64,000 bases of DNA from an uncultured Prevotella sp. GTDB lineage: Bacteria > Bacteroidota > Bacteroidia > Bacteroidales > Bacteroidaceae. The notes under the pieces were generated by a model. The model saw only the letters and a program-made list of their open reading frames with translations, was not told where the DNA came from and did not search any database. The translations under genes and the position numbers were made by a program. The stretch lies in the NCBI GenBank assembly GCA_900554835.1, contig USJD01000001.1:83436-147435 (forward strand), given 5' to 3'. Within the stretch, counting starts at the first letter, position 1, and every line of letters starts with the position of its first letter. Below, one piece after another: positions 17,601 to 26,466 of this stretch.

Positions 17601-20600
17601 GAAGAATACTTCTGTTGAATGTATTTATAAAAATGGCGATGCAATTTTAGATAACTGGAAATTTACTAATATGTATCATAGCGGACAAGGTACTACTTCT
17701 AATGAATATGGTGCTTCGGGTCGTAATATTGATATTATTGGTGGTTTTGATGGAGCACATCAAGTAACAAGCAAAGTAGAGCTAGATCCAACTTATATTA
17801 CTGAACTTACACTTGGTGATGGGACTAAAGTTACTGACGGTACTGGTAAGGTGTCTTTGACCAGAAATTCTATACCAAATTCGTGGTTTAATATAAAAGT
17901 GAATGTCGCTTCTTCTGAGATGGTCAACAATGCATATCTACAGAAGAGATACAACGATTATATCCCCTATTCCACTCCTGCAACAAGGAGAGACCCAAGA
18001 ATTAAAAATGATATGGAGTTTGTAAACTGTGTTGTTTTCATTAAGGAAAGTGACCCAGATGTAACTACGCATAGAGAGTTTCAAGATACAGACTGGCACT
18101 ATTATGCGCTCGGTAATATTGGCGACTCTAAAAAGACAGACGTTTCCAGAGCTTATGACCCAGATGATATGAATGAATTCTGTATTGAAGTAAGTGATAA
18201 TACTCTGCCAAACTCTACATTCCAAACTGGAGTTAAGAATTCTGATGGCAGTATGAAATATCCAATTACCAAGGCTGAGTGGGTTGCGGGAAATGAAGCT
18301 TATGATTCTCTATATAATAATTGGGATGGTTCCTTTGAATTTAGATATGATTGCTGTGGAGACTCTAAAGATGGAGAATCTATCTCAACCGATGAGGCCA
18401 AAGAACAAATTAGGGCAAATAATCGTCAAATTTGGAGAGACTTCTATGAGTTCGTTATTACATCAAGTGACGATGAATTTGTAAGCAATCTTAAGAATTG
18501 GTTTATTTCTGAATCTGCTCTATATTGGTATCTTTTTACTACTCGTTATACGATGATTGATAACAGAGCTAAAAATACTTTCTGGCATTGGGCAAAACAT
18601 TATATTAGTACAAGCGAAGCAGAAACTCTTGGAAATAAGGCTGCTTATTATATAATTGACAACGATGCTGCCGCTATTAATAATGGTTATAGATTTGATC
18701 TGTGGGACTATGACAACGATACAGCTTTGGGAATCAATAACAGCGGCGAATTAACAATGACCTACGGCAAAGAAGATACCGATTATCGTACAGAGGGAGA
18801 TCCTTCTTCTGGCTATATCTTTAATGCCGCAGACTCTGTATTCTTCTGCCGTATTCGTGATTTGATGAAGAGCCAATTGCGCACATTATATGCATCTTGC
18901 GAGAGCAAAAACTGTTGGAGTTCCACATCTTTAATTAATCAGTTCGATGAGAAACAAAACGAATGGCCAGAAGAGCTTTGGAGAATTGACTATGTAAGAA
19001 AGTATGAGCGTCCATATAGAAGTGGTAACACCCGTTTCTTAGAACAGATGATGAATGGTAAGAAGAAATATCAACGCAGACAGTTTGAGCGTGACCAAGA
19101 AATATATATGGCAACGAAGTTTGTTGGAAACACAGCCGCATCTGATCAAATTATGTTTAGATGCAATACTCCTGTTTCTGCTGTCGTTAAGCCAGATTAT
19201 ACACTTCATCTGACTCCATTCTCTGATATGTATCTATCAGTAATGTTTGGTAATTCTTCTGTTACACAGGTTCGTGCAAAAGCTGGACAGCAGTATAACA
19301 TTCCTTGCCCCTATACAACAATGGATGATACTGCCGTTCTCATTTATGCTGCCTCAAGAATTCAATCTATGGGAGACGTTTCTGCATGTTATATTCATGA
19401 TAATGACTTCTCTAAGGCTGAAAAGCTAAAGGAGTTAATTATTGGTAATACTACAGAAGGTTATTCTAATACATTCTTGACAAATCTTGTTATTGGTAAC
19501 AATAGACTACTTGAAAAGTTAGATGTTAGAAATACTCCTAGTCTTGTGAGTAGTTTAGATTTGTCTAAGTGTGGAAACTTGCAAGAGCTATATGCGACAG
19601 GTTCAGGTCTTACTGGTGTTCTGTTTGCTAATGGTGGAAAGATTCAGACGGCATTATTACCTTCTACATTGACTTCAATTAATATGCGTAATCTAAAATA
19701 TCTTAGCACTATTGCTTTTGCTGGATATGATCAGATTACAACTATGATTGTTGAGAATTGCAATACTATTGATTGTGTAGACTTGCTAGAAAAGGCTTCT
19801 AAGACTAATCGTGTTCGTCTTATTGGCGTTGATTGGGAATTGGAATCTACGGACTTGTTGACAAGGCTCTATAACATGAGAGGTATTGATAAGAATGGTT
19901 ATAATACTGACCAATCTATCGTTACTGGTAAGGTTCATGTCCCTGTTATGAGAGAGAAACTACTCGCTCAGTATAATGAAGTTTGGCCCGATCTTGAGCT
20001 TACTTATAACACTTTGGTTCAACAATTTACTGTAACCTTCAAGAATGATAATGGAGATATCCTTGATGTTCAATATGTTGATAAAGGCTCAAAGGCAGTA
20101 GACCCAATTACTAGGGCAGAAAATCCAATTGCTACACCTACAAAAGCAAGCACTGTAAGCACTGATTATACATTTGCTGGATGGGACTCTGATTTTGTTG
20201 AAGCATTCTCCAATCAAGTTATCACAGCTACATATACTGGAGCTTTAAGAGAGTATACGGTTAAGTATGCCTCTAAGGGAACTGTATTGCAAGAAACTCA
20301 GGCAAAGTATGGTTCTATGGTTTTGTATACAGGGGACGATCCGAAATACACTGCGGAGGAATCAGCATATAAATATTATCTCTTTACTAGATGGGATAAG
20401 AGTGGATATGTAGATGGAGATAAAACCATCAATGCCGTTTATGATTCTTGTGAATATACTGATGGATATTTTGATGGTAAAGATTTGTCTACTCTACGTC
20501 CAGTTGAGATTTATGCTATGATGCAGCTTGGCAAAGAAAATACTTATATAACAGAGAAAGATTCACTCTCTTTAGAATTTGGTAATGATTTTCATTATGA

Positions 20601-21672
20601 TGATATTGAAGAGAAGATCCTTGTTTCTGAAAAAACAGTATTTAATGGTTCAAATTATATTGATACACAGGAAAAACTATTTGAAGAAGATAGAAATTTC
20701 GTTGTGGCTATTGATTATAAATTTGATGGTGCAAATACACATAATAATGTTTTAGCACAATGCTTTGCTAGTAATGGTATGAGCGGATTTAGGCTTTGGT
20801 ATAATAGTGGAATTAAAATTGGTTGGGGAACTTCTGGCACAACTCCTGCTAATGTTAATAATAGAGAAATGATTGTCCTAAGACATGTTAAGGGCGAAAC
20901 TGGATTACATGTATACATGTCTAATTTAGGAGCAGACACTTCTAGTTATATTAATTTAGAGGGTACTCGTTCTCCTATTAATGAAGCCACTTTGGTCTTT
21001 GGTTGTAGTAAGGCTGATGATGGTGCATATGAACATTATGCAACTGGTTCGGTTTATTGGAGTAAACTATGGTATGTTGATTTAGGTGACGAGGCATGTA
21101 AAAAGTTGGTTGCATGGACTCATGAGAAGATAGATTTTGAGATGTGCGGATTTAAGCGTTATTATTTAAGTAATAATTCTTCAAGTCGTTGCTCTATGTC
21201 TTTCTTAGCATCCAATCTTTTGTCTAATAAAATACCAATAGCTTCGGGAGCAGATAATACTGGTGGATGGGCAGCGGCACATTTAAATACTTATCTTAAT
21301 GATAGATTGTATGCAGCCGTTCCTACTCAATGGAAGCAATTGCTGAAACAAGTAAAAATTAGTTCTTCTATTGGTAATAAGTCAAAAGAACTTTCATCTT
21401 CGGATTGTTATTTTGCTATTCCAGCCGCAATTGAAGTTGACTCCACCATGACCAGTGAACCATATTGCTATGAAGGTTCCGCTATTAGTTATTTCACAAC
21501 AAATTCTACTAGAATCTGTAAAGATACGGATGGACTAATTACACAATATGGGCTTCGTTCTCCTGCTATTGATTATACCATGTATTATTATTATGTTAAT
21601 AATAACGGTGGATTATCGGGCTATGGGCAAGCTAATGAAGCAACAGGTGTCAGACTGTTAATTTCTATATAA
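14602..21672 (+). CDS. Giant mosaic tail/adsorption protein with CotH-kinase-like domain
   Basis: This 2356-residue protein follows GAAGGAGGTTGG. Residues 1-180 resemble a baseplate-upper-type N-terminus and 190-400 are coiled coil with a TKSEVDGKL-type fibre repeat. Ig-like domains span about 450-730 and a concanavalin-like domain about 730-960. A region of about 980-1500 looks CotH-kinase-like: DNRAKN at 1320-1325 and LWDYDNDTALG around D1369 match the family's catalytic D...KN and WDxD...G pattern. An LRR-like stretch (about 1605-1745), InlB/Flg-type repeats (about 1805-1960), a second LamG-like domain (about 2010-2165) and a DUF6273/lectin-like end complete it. It is probably a virion adsorption protein. 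The domain calls are pattern recognition. Confidence 0.7.
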   Translation: MALSFEESKKQALKQAAAPMLMSVSNEVIIDSDNNWKKPENASNYEYYNNEYHDDDLSTVDGNKKITLSTNQINLTQEKNSQYIPFEIPRYYDGFDLSKTALSIYWVNESGSGSVSVPVDVYYNESKIRFAWLVDNDVTARAGKIKFEIQASGTNSKGYEYLWKTKSNDGISVIQALEIKSFIEPDDTWQETFIAKVSAQADRAEVASNKAEAAAVAAEKAASDLQDGIADEVKTAIGDNYYTKSEVDGKLENVQVDLTGYATETYVDEKVAAVDVSEQLKDYAKKDELFSKDYNDLTNKPIIPAKVSELENDKGYLTEHQSLDNYATKEDVQAEIAKVDVSDQLKDYAKQSDVTNLSSKVNAIEQTVNTDKESITAIGTKVASLEDTIGKINTDPGKTYNATYGTVGEDNNIYTLWEIENEGEDNEVRTAKSQFKIVGGSGGGGTSSTLKIEYVTKSPLIVTTNDKALIKYNFSGKDSSGDEVTEGTAVWKIGNQIIATGIAVSGENTFDATDYISLGTQKLLLTITDSAGSLVTKTWTVQKIDVRLESSFNDKLTYNIGPVSFDYTPYGAISKDIHFKLDGTELTKVTTASSGIPMAYSIPVQTHGAHLLEAYIIAEINNATVESNHIFKDIMWYNPESEDAVIGCVQTTLTVKQYDTENIVYTVYDPKTETPTVTLAIDGNIVSTLQLDSNTQTWQYKPTDIGSHVLTITCRDTVKTINVTVEKLDINVEPITAGLQFDFNPVGRSNNDANRLWSYSENADIKMTVSDNFDWENGGYQIDENGDQYFGIKAGTTATISYNLFSDDARKNGKEFKLIFKTDNVAKSDATFLTCQSGDTAQIGLQMNVHEAYIKSSAKSLYVPYSEGDIIEWEFNIAKDTDIPIVMSYEDGTPCRPMSYTSDYSFTQESPAPIIIGSADCDVMIYRMKAYNTSLSSSAILSNFIADARTATEMIDRYKRNQIYDENNLLTPESVAEACPNMRVIKIEAPYFTNNKKDFVKNTSVECIYKNGDAILDNWKFTNMYHSGQGTTSNEYGASGRNIDIIGGFDGAHQVTSKVELDPTYITELTLGDGTKVTDGTGKVSLTRNSIPNSWFNIKVNVASSEMVNNAYLQKRYNDYIPYSTPATRRDPRIKNDMEFVNCVVFIKESDPDVTTHREFQDTDWHYYALGNIGDSKKTDVSRAYDPDDMNEFCIEVSDNTLPNSTFQTGVKNSDGSMKYPITKAEWVAGNEAYDSLYNNWDGSFEFRYDCCGDSKDGESISTDEAKEQIRANNRQIWRDFYEFVITSSDDEFVSNLKNWFISESALYWYLFTTRYTMIDNRAKNTFWHWAKHYISTSEAETLGNKAAYYIIDNDAAAINNGYRFDLWDYDNDTALGINNSGELTMTYGKEDTDYRTEGDPSSGYIFNAADSVFFCRIRDLMKSQLRTLYASCESKNCWSSTSLINQFDEKQNEWPEELWRIDYVRKYERPYRSGNTRFLEQMMNGKKKYQRRQFERDQEIYMATKFVGNTAASDQIMFRCNTPVSAVVKPDYTLHLTPFSDMYLSVMFGNSSVTQVRAKAGQQYNIPCPYTTMDDTAVLIYAASRIQSMGDVSACYIHDNDFSKAEKLKELIIGNTTEGYSNTFLTNLVIGNNRLLEKLDVRNTPSLVSSLDLSKCGNLQELYATGSGLTGVLFANGGKIQTALLPSTLTSINMRNLKYLSTIAFAGYDQITTMIVENCNTIDCVDLLEKASKTNRVRLIGVDWELESTDLLTRLYNMRGIDKNGYNTDQSIVTGKVHVPVMREKLLAQYNEVWPDLELTYNTLVQQFTVTFKNDNGDILDVQYVDKGSKAVDPITRAENPIATPTKASTVSTDYTFAGWDSDFVEAFSNQVITATYTGALREYTVKYASKGTVLQETQAKYGSMVLYTGDDPKYTAEESAYKYYLFTRWDKSGYVDGDKTINAVYDSCEYTDGYFDGKDLSTLRPVEIYAMMQLGKENTYITEKDSLSLEFGNDFHYDDIEEKILVSEKTVFNGSNYIDTQEKLFEEDRNFVVAIDYKFDGANTHNNVLAQCFASNGMSGFRLWYNSGIKIGWGTSGTTPANVNNREMIVLRHVKGETGLHVYMSNLGADTSSYINLEGTRSPINEATLVFGCSKADDGAYEHYATGSVYWSKLWYVDLGDEACKKLVAWTHEKIDFEMCGFKRYYLSNNSSSRCSMSFLASNLLSNKIPIASGADNTGGWAAAHLNTYLNDRLYAAVPTQWKQLLKQVKISSSIGNKSKELSSSDCYFAIPAAIEVDSTMTSEPYCYEGSAISYFTTNSTRICKDTDGLITQYGLRSPAIDYTMYYYYVNNNGGLSGYGQANEATGVRLLISI

Positions 21673-21688
21673 AGGAAGGTGGTCTTTA

Positions 21689-22003
21689 ATGTATTATAAG
21701 GTTTTAAAAAATAATAAAGTCATTGATGTTTTAGATCACCTGACTTTTGTAAAATATCAGGAAAAACATCAAGTAATGGTTATTTGCAGTAATGCAGATG
21801 CACAGGCAATTATATCTTCTGATGGAGATTATATTTGGCATGTTCCGGGTTTGTATGATATTCCTGTTGAGGGATATGATACTGTAAACTTAGAAGAAAT
21901 TGATGTATATGAATATAATCAATTAAAGATACTAAATTTAAAAACTCCAGAAGAGATTATTGATGCATATACTAAGTCATTAATTGACGGAGGTGTGCTA
22001 TGA
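21689..22003 (+). CDS. Hypothetical tail-module protein
   Basis: A 104-residue protein starts after AAGGAAGGTGG and overlaps the XkdX-like gene (ATGA). It begins MYYKVLKNNKVIDVLDHLTF, has a beta-rich core and a helical C-terminus. Short proteins of this look commonly sit before XkdX in Firmicutes tail modules. A baseplate-accessory role is inferred. Confidence 0.6.
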   Translation: MYYKVLKNNKVIDVLDHLTFVKYQEKHQVMVICSNADAQAIISSDGDYIWHVPGLYDIPVEGYDTVNLEEIDVYEYNQLKILNLKTPEEIIDAYTKSLIDGGVL

Positions 22004-22143
22004 CACAATTTGTAGAAAGCCTATTTAGGTTGTATAGGAATAAACAAGTTAAAAAGGAAAAATTAGATGAATTACTTTCATCTAAGAAAATAACTCGGCA
22101 GGAATATGATTATATTATTTCTGCCGAGCAGATTAAGCAATAA
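22000..22143 (+). CDS. xkdX: XkdX-family small protein
   Basis: A 47-residue frame overlaps the previous stop. Two helices joined by SSKKITRQEYDYI, with the KLDELLSSKKI pattern, match XkdX proteins (PBSX type). These short proteins are regularly found among phage tail genes and their role is unknown. AAGGAGG follows directly and serves the next gene. Confidence 0.75.
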   Translation: MTQFVESLFRLYRNKQVKKEKLDELLSSKKITRQEYDYIISAEQIKQ

Positions 22144-22157
22144 GGAGGTGCAATAAG

Positions 22158-22802
22158 ATGTATACTATTTTGCTGAATGAAACAAATGAATTGATCACTT
22201 CGGTGAAAGAGCGTATTATGCAACGTAGTAAATTGGTGGACAACTTACATTTTCTCGTTGACCCAATATATAAAGAGCATGATATGTCTGAGTTTACGGC
22301 TACAATGGAATATCTTTTGCCTGTAAGTAAAGAGCTTCATACGGAGCAACTTACTTTATCTGATGAATTATACAAAGAAAAACTTGAGTATAAATTACCT
22401 TTTGATACTACCCTTACAAAAGAGGCTGGTAAAATTGAAGTCCAATTAACTTTTACAAAAATTGAGATGGACGAAGAAGGTAAAGCCACTCAGTATGTCC
22501 GAAAAACTAGCCCAGCAAGCATTACTATTGTACCTATTAGTGCGTGGAGTGATATTGTTGCTGACAGTGCATTGGGTATTATCGACCAGAGATTAATTCA
22601 AACTGAGGCTATGATAAATGCTTTAAATGATTTAAGTCAAGAAATTTATGACAATAAAGCAGATAACATAGTCTTTAATACTAATAAGATTCAATTAGTG
22701 GCTAATGGCAAACCAATTGGAGATCCAGTCTCTTTAGATGAGGCGCATGATCAGCTTATTGATGATAGCGCGGATGGCAATATTAAAGTTGTAGAATTTT
22801 AA
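22158..22802 (+). CDS. Baseplate/fibre accessory protein
   Basis: The 214-residue protein has a beta-rich N-terminal domain (1-130) including IEVQLTFTKIEMDEEGKATQ and SPASITIVPISAW. A short coiled coil (about 140-175) and a final strand unit follow (IQLVANGKPIGDPVSLDEA). It resembles the N-terminal baseplate-upper-type proteins of Firmicutes phages, which anchor fibres. It lies between XkdX and the fibre series, with AAGGAGG in front. The function is inferred. Confidence 0.6.
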   Translation: MYTILLNETNELITSVKERIMQRSKLVDNLHFLVDPIYKEHDMSEFTATMEYLLPVSKELHTEQLTLSDELYKEKLEYKLPFDTTLTKEAGKIEVQLTFTKIEMDEEGKATQYVRKTSPASITIVPISAWSDIVADSALGIIDQRLIQTEAMINALNDLSQEIYDNKADNIVFNTNKIQLVANGKPIGDPVSLDEAHDQLIDDSADGNIKVVEF

Positions 22803-22840
22803 AATGAATAAAATAATAATTTAAGGAAGGAGGGGGATTG

Positions 22841-23839
22841 ATGGCAAAATATTCTAAGATTGGTTATGGTAATTATTCGGATATTGATAGTGCCATAGCA
22901 AAGGGTTTACTTGATGGGAAAGACCTTGTTATTACAAAAGATACCTCAGAATTGGTTTATATTACAAATGATAAGACAAAACAAGTCCTTCAGACAAGAT
23001 TGAAAAGATTTGAGTCTGAAGATGCGGCATTGGCTGAATTAATTTCTTCTCCAGATACATATGACGGACAGCCTGTGGCTATTAGAAATGATACGGGTTG
23101 CTATCAATTATATTTGGTTTTAACTGATGACAACGGCGAATTTATTGTTAGCCCTGTTTTTGATGCATCAGGCACTCATGTCGCATGCGACAATAAGAGC
23201 CTTGTTACCAATAGTAATGGTATAATGAGCATCGCTGGTATTGAAGAGGCCGCAGTGGGTTCTTTACTGACAAAACAAGCAGATGGCTCTGTTGAATGGG
23301 TTGAAAAGGAAATAGGAACCACATCTCCTCTTTTTATTAATATTCAAAAATTTTATAATCGTCCACAGGCTAATTTTGCATATGCAATAGATGCCGCTGA
23401 TTTTAATAGGGTCGCATCTGAAGATGAAAAGGCTATTGTTATTGTTACAAATCATGAGAGTTCAGATGAACACTGGGTTTATATTTGTGACGGAACTGTT
23501 AATGCTGTATTTGGGGATAGGTCAGATCCTGAGAATTATGCTGTAACTTTTAAATCTGTAGTTAATATTAGCAACGGGGCAAGCGAGTCTACAGATATTT
23601 CATTAGGTCTTACTAATGCGACGAGCGGTAAAATCGCAAAAATTAAAACTGTGGATGAAAATGGAGCTCCTACGGAATGGGAAGCTGTTGATATGCCAAC
23701 AGGTATTGTACAAAGTTCAACAGAAGAAAATAAAATAAAAATTAATGAGGATAACACTATGGAAGTGAATTCTCTTAATGTTAATAAAATAGTACAAGAC
23801 GAAAAAGAAGATCTAATTGTTTTTGGTGGAAATGCTTAA
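22841..23839 (+). CDS. Fibre-like structural protein
   Basis: The start is the ATG at 22841, seven bases after GGAGG; a TTG three bases earlier is less likely. The 332-residue product has repeated beta units, a short Gly-rich turn set and the C-terminal motif VFGGNA. A nearly identical ending (INGGNA) closes the gene two positions downstream, so these proteins share a terminal module. There are no enzymatic motifs. It is probably a tail-fibre or baseplate-attached protein. Confidence 0.6.
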   Translation: MAKYSKIGYGNYSDIDSAIAKGLLDGKDLVITKDTSELVYITNDKTKQVLQTRLKRFESEDAALAELISSPDTYDGQPVAIRNDTGCYQLYLVLTDDNGEFIVSPVFDASGTHVACDNKSLVTNSNGIMSIAGIEEAAVGSLLTKQADGSVEWVEKEIGTTSPLFINIQKFYNRPQANFAYAIDAADFNRVASEDEKAIVIVTNHESSDEHWVYICDGTVNAVFGDRSDPENYAVTFKSVVNISNGASESTDISLGLTNATSGKIAKIKTVDENGAPTEWEAVDMPTGIVQSSTEENKIKINEDNTMEVNSLNVNKIVQDEKEDLIVFGGNA

Positions 23840-23861
23840 TTTTTAAGGAGGGTTTTATTCA

Positions 23862-25115
23862 ATGGCAACTCTAAACACAAAAATTGTTATGCGCAATGAC
23901 ACCGCTGCAAATTGGACTGAGAAAAATTCAGTTCTGATGAAAGGTGAATTCGGTGTCGAAACCGATACTAACAAGTTTAAGATTGGTGATGGAACAAAGG
24001 CATGGGCAGACCTACCTTATGCTGGTGCAGATGAATCTGTCATTAAATCTATTATTAATGAAAATCGTGATACTTGCTCTTATGTTGATTTAACTGAGGG
24101 ACAAGACGATACGGATGGTCTAGCTGCTCTTGCAAATCCCAAACAGGGTGATACTGCAATTGTGCGTAAGGCTATTGATGATACTCATAAGTCTTATACT
24201 GCTTATGTGTACAGTGGTACTGCTTGGTCTGCTATGGATGGCAACTATAATGCATCTAATGTTTATCTTGATACAGATATTACTATGGCAGGTAATTACA
24301 CTCAGGTTGGTAACTTAACGAAAACTCAGACTGGTACTGCTACTTTTGCTACTAAAGGCAAATCTGTAGCTGATGCTTTAACTGAGATTTTCTCTAAGCG
24401 TCTACAACCCGGTGCTCCTACGGCTCCTGCGGTAACTCTTACTTTTGGTCAGGCTAAAGCTTATGAAGTTGGTACTACTGTAAAGCCTACTTATTCTGCT
24501 TCTTTAAGTGCTGGTTCTTATACTTATGGCCCTGCTACCGGCATTACTGCGACTTCTTGGGAAGTTACTGATACTGCTGGTCATACTGCTACTACAGCAA
24601 GCGGTTCTTTTGATGATGTTGTTGTGGCTGACAATACTAATTATAAGATTACTGCAAAAGCTAATTATGGCGAAGGTGCAATTGCTAAGGACAACTTAGG
24701 GGCTAACTCTGATCCTGTAGTGAAGATTGCCGCAGGCTCTGCAACTAAGGTATCTGGAGCAATTACTGGTTATCGTAATAGCTTTTATGGTTCTGTGACT
24801 GAAAAAGCTGAAATTACTAGCACTATTATTCGTGGATTAACTAAATCCAACAAGGCACTTGCAAATGGTAACGGCTTTACTATTACTATTCCTGCTGGTG
24901 CAGTTCGTGTAATTTTTGCTTACCCTGCTACTTTACGAGATGTTAGTTCTGTAAAGGACGTTAATGGTCTAAATGCAGAGATAAAGAGCGCATTTACTCA
25001 GTCTACCGTCACTGTTGCTGGTGCTGGTGCAGATACGGGTATTGCATATAAAGTATATGTAACCGACTTCGCTAATGCTGTTGAAGCGGCTAACTCTTAT
25101 ACTGTTACAATTTAA
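23862..25115 (+). CDS. Tail fibre protein with Mtd-N-like attachment domain
   Basis: The first 50 residues (RNDTAANWTEKNSVLMKGEF followed by KIGDGTKAWADLPY) match the fibre N-terminal domain of the Mtd-N type, used to attach fibres or start trimer formation. The rest of the 417 residues is beta-rich with Ig-like repeats (about 175-300) and a final compact domain. Codon use is of the abundant type (CTA Leu, GCT Ala). Genes at 26467 and 27947 carry the same N-terminal domain. Confidence 0.75.
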   Translation: MATLNTKIVMRNDTAANWTEKNSVLMKGEFGVETDTNKFKIGDGTKAWADLPYAGADESVIKSIINENRDTCSYVDLTEGQDDTDGLAALANPKQGDTAIVRKAIDDTHKSYTAYVYSGTAWSAMDGNYNASNVYLDTDITMAGNYTQVGNLTKTQTGTATFATKGKSVADALTEIFSKRLQPGAPTAPAVTLTFGQAKAYEVGTTVKPTYSASLSAGSYTYGPATGITATSWEVTDTAGHTATTASGSFDDVVVADNTNYKITAKANYGEGAIAKDNLGANSDPVVKIAAGSATKVSGAITGYRNSFYGSVTEKAEITSTIIRGLTKSNKALANGNGFTITIPAGAVRVIFAYPATLRDVSSVKDVNGLNAEIKSAFTQSTVTVAGAGADTGIAYKVYVTDFANAVEAANSYTVTI

Positions 25116-25133
25116 TGAAGGAGGAAATAAATT

Positions 25134-26435
25134 ATGGCTATGACTTTTGGTACACTTGATTTTGCTGTAGCTTTTAATCGTCAGACGGCATTTCCTCTGG
25201 ATGCTAAAAGCTACTTTGAGAGTTTAGAACTTGCTCAGGCTGCTGCGGCAATCGCCCAAGAAGCTGGCAGTTCTGAAACTGTTTACTATTATGGCCAAAC
25301 AATTGCTGTTGTTGAGGACAGCAAGGCTACTCTTTATGTTATTCAGCCTGATAAGACCTTGAAAGAGGTTGGTGGAAACATTGTTATTAATGAGAATGTT
25401 TTTGCTAAGGATGAAAATGGTGCTCTAAATCTACTCGGTTTTGCTAACGCCGTTGCTGGTGCGCAAGCCGTAAAGGGTGCAGATGGCAAGATTTCATGGG
25501 TTAAACCTGATGCTACAACTGTTGAGGGTCTACAAACTACTGTTGCCGCTCTACAAGAGGCTGTTGGTGATGAAACAAAAGGTCTTGTTAAGCAAGTTAA
25601 TGATAACACTGCAGCTATTACTAAACTAAATGGTGATGATACTACTGAGGGTTCTGTTGCTTATCAGATTGCACAAATTGTTGCTGGTGCAGACACAAGC
25701 TATGATACTCTCAAAGAGATTGCTGATTGGATTAAGAGCCATGGTACTGATGCCACTGCAATGAAATCTCAGATTGATACAAATAAGACTGACATTGCTT
25801 CACTAAAGGCACTTGTTGGTGATGAGGCTGTTGCGACTCAGATTTCCGAGGCTATTGATACAGCTCTAAAATCTGGAGAAGCTGATAAATATGCTCTTGC
25901 TGCTGACTTAGCATCTCTTTCTACTGAAGTTTCTGGCATTAAGACTCTTGTAGGTGAAACTTCTGTAGCAGATCAGATTGATGCGGCTCTAAAAGTTGAT
26001 GGTGCTGAAAAATACGCACTAGCTTCTCATACTCATGAGATTGCTAATGTAAATGGCCTTCAGGGTATTCTTGATGGTAAGGCTGCATCTGCTGATGTTG
26101 AAGCTCTACAGAGTACTGTTGCTGATCTAGAAGCAAAGGCCCACGAGCATGCTAATAAGGCAGTTCTTGATGGTATTACTGAGGCAAAGATTACTGCATG
26201 GGATGCTGCACAGGCTAATACTATTGAGTCTATTAAGGCTGCTGGTGTTGCACTTGCAATTGGAGAAGATAAGTCTGTAAATATTCCTGCTGCAACTGCT
26301 GATGCACTTGGTCTAGCAAAAGGTGATGGTACTACTATTGAATCTGCTAATGGTGTATTTAGTGTTAAGGCTGTTTCTACTGATCTATTAACTCAGGGTC
26401 AGGAAGAGCTAGTTATTAATGGTGGCAATGCTTAA
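25134..26435 (+). CDS. Trimeric coiled-coil tail fibre
   Basis: The 433-residue, Ala-rich protein has a short N-terminal beta domain and a long heptad region (about 120-350). It includes DTLKEIADWI, a unit shared with the next two fibre genes, and HTHEI, a His-x-His motif like the metal-binding turns of trimeric fibres. It ends VINGGNA, the same tail as the gene at 22841. Codon use is of the abundant type. It probably forms a trimeric rod on the virion. Confidence 0.7.
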   Translation: MAMTFGTLDFAVAFNRQTAFPLDAKSYFESLELAQAAAAIAQEAGSSETVYYYGQTIAVVEDSKATLYVIQPDKTLKEVGGNIVINENVFAKDENGALNLLGFANAVAGAQAVKGADGKISWVKPDATTVEGLQTTVAALQEAVGDETKGLVKQVNDNTAAITKLNGDDTTEGSVAYQIAQIVAGADTSYDTLKEIADWIKSHGTDATAMKSQIDTNKTDIASLKALVGDEAVATQISEAIDTALKSGEADKYALAADLASLSTEVSGIKTLVGETSVADQIDAALKVDGAEKYALASHTHEIANVNGLQGILDGKAASADVEALQSTVADLEAKAHEHANKAVLDGITEAKITAWDAAQANTIESIKAAGVALAIGEDKSVNIPAATADALGLAKGDGTTIESANGVFSVKAVSTDLLTQGQEELVINGGNA

Positions 26436-26466
26436 TAAATTAAAATAATTAAGGAGAATGATTAAT

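Noticed and set aside
22804..22824. Tiny frame (six codons) before the gene at 22841
   Set aside because: It is too short and has no ribosome site. It is probably chance in AT-rich DNA.
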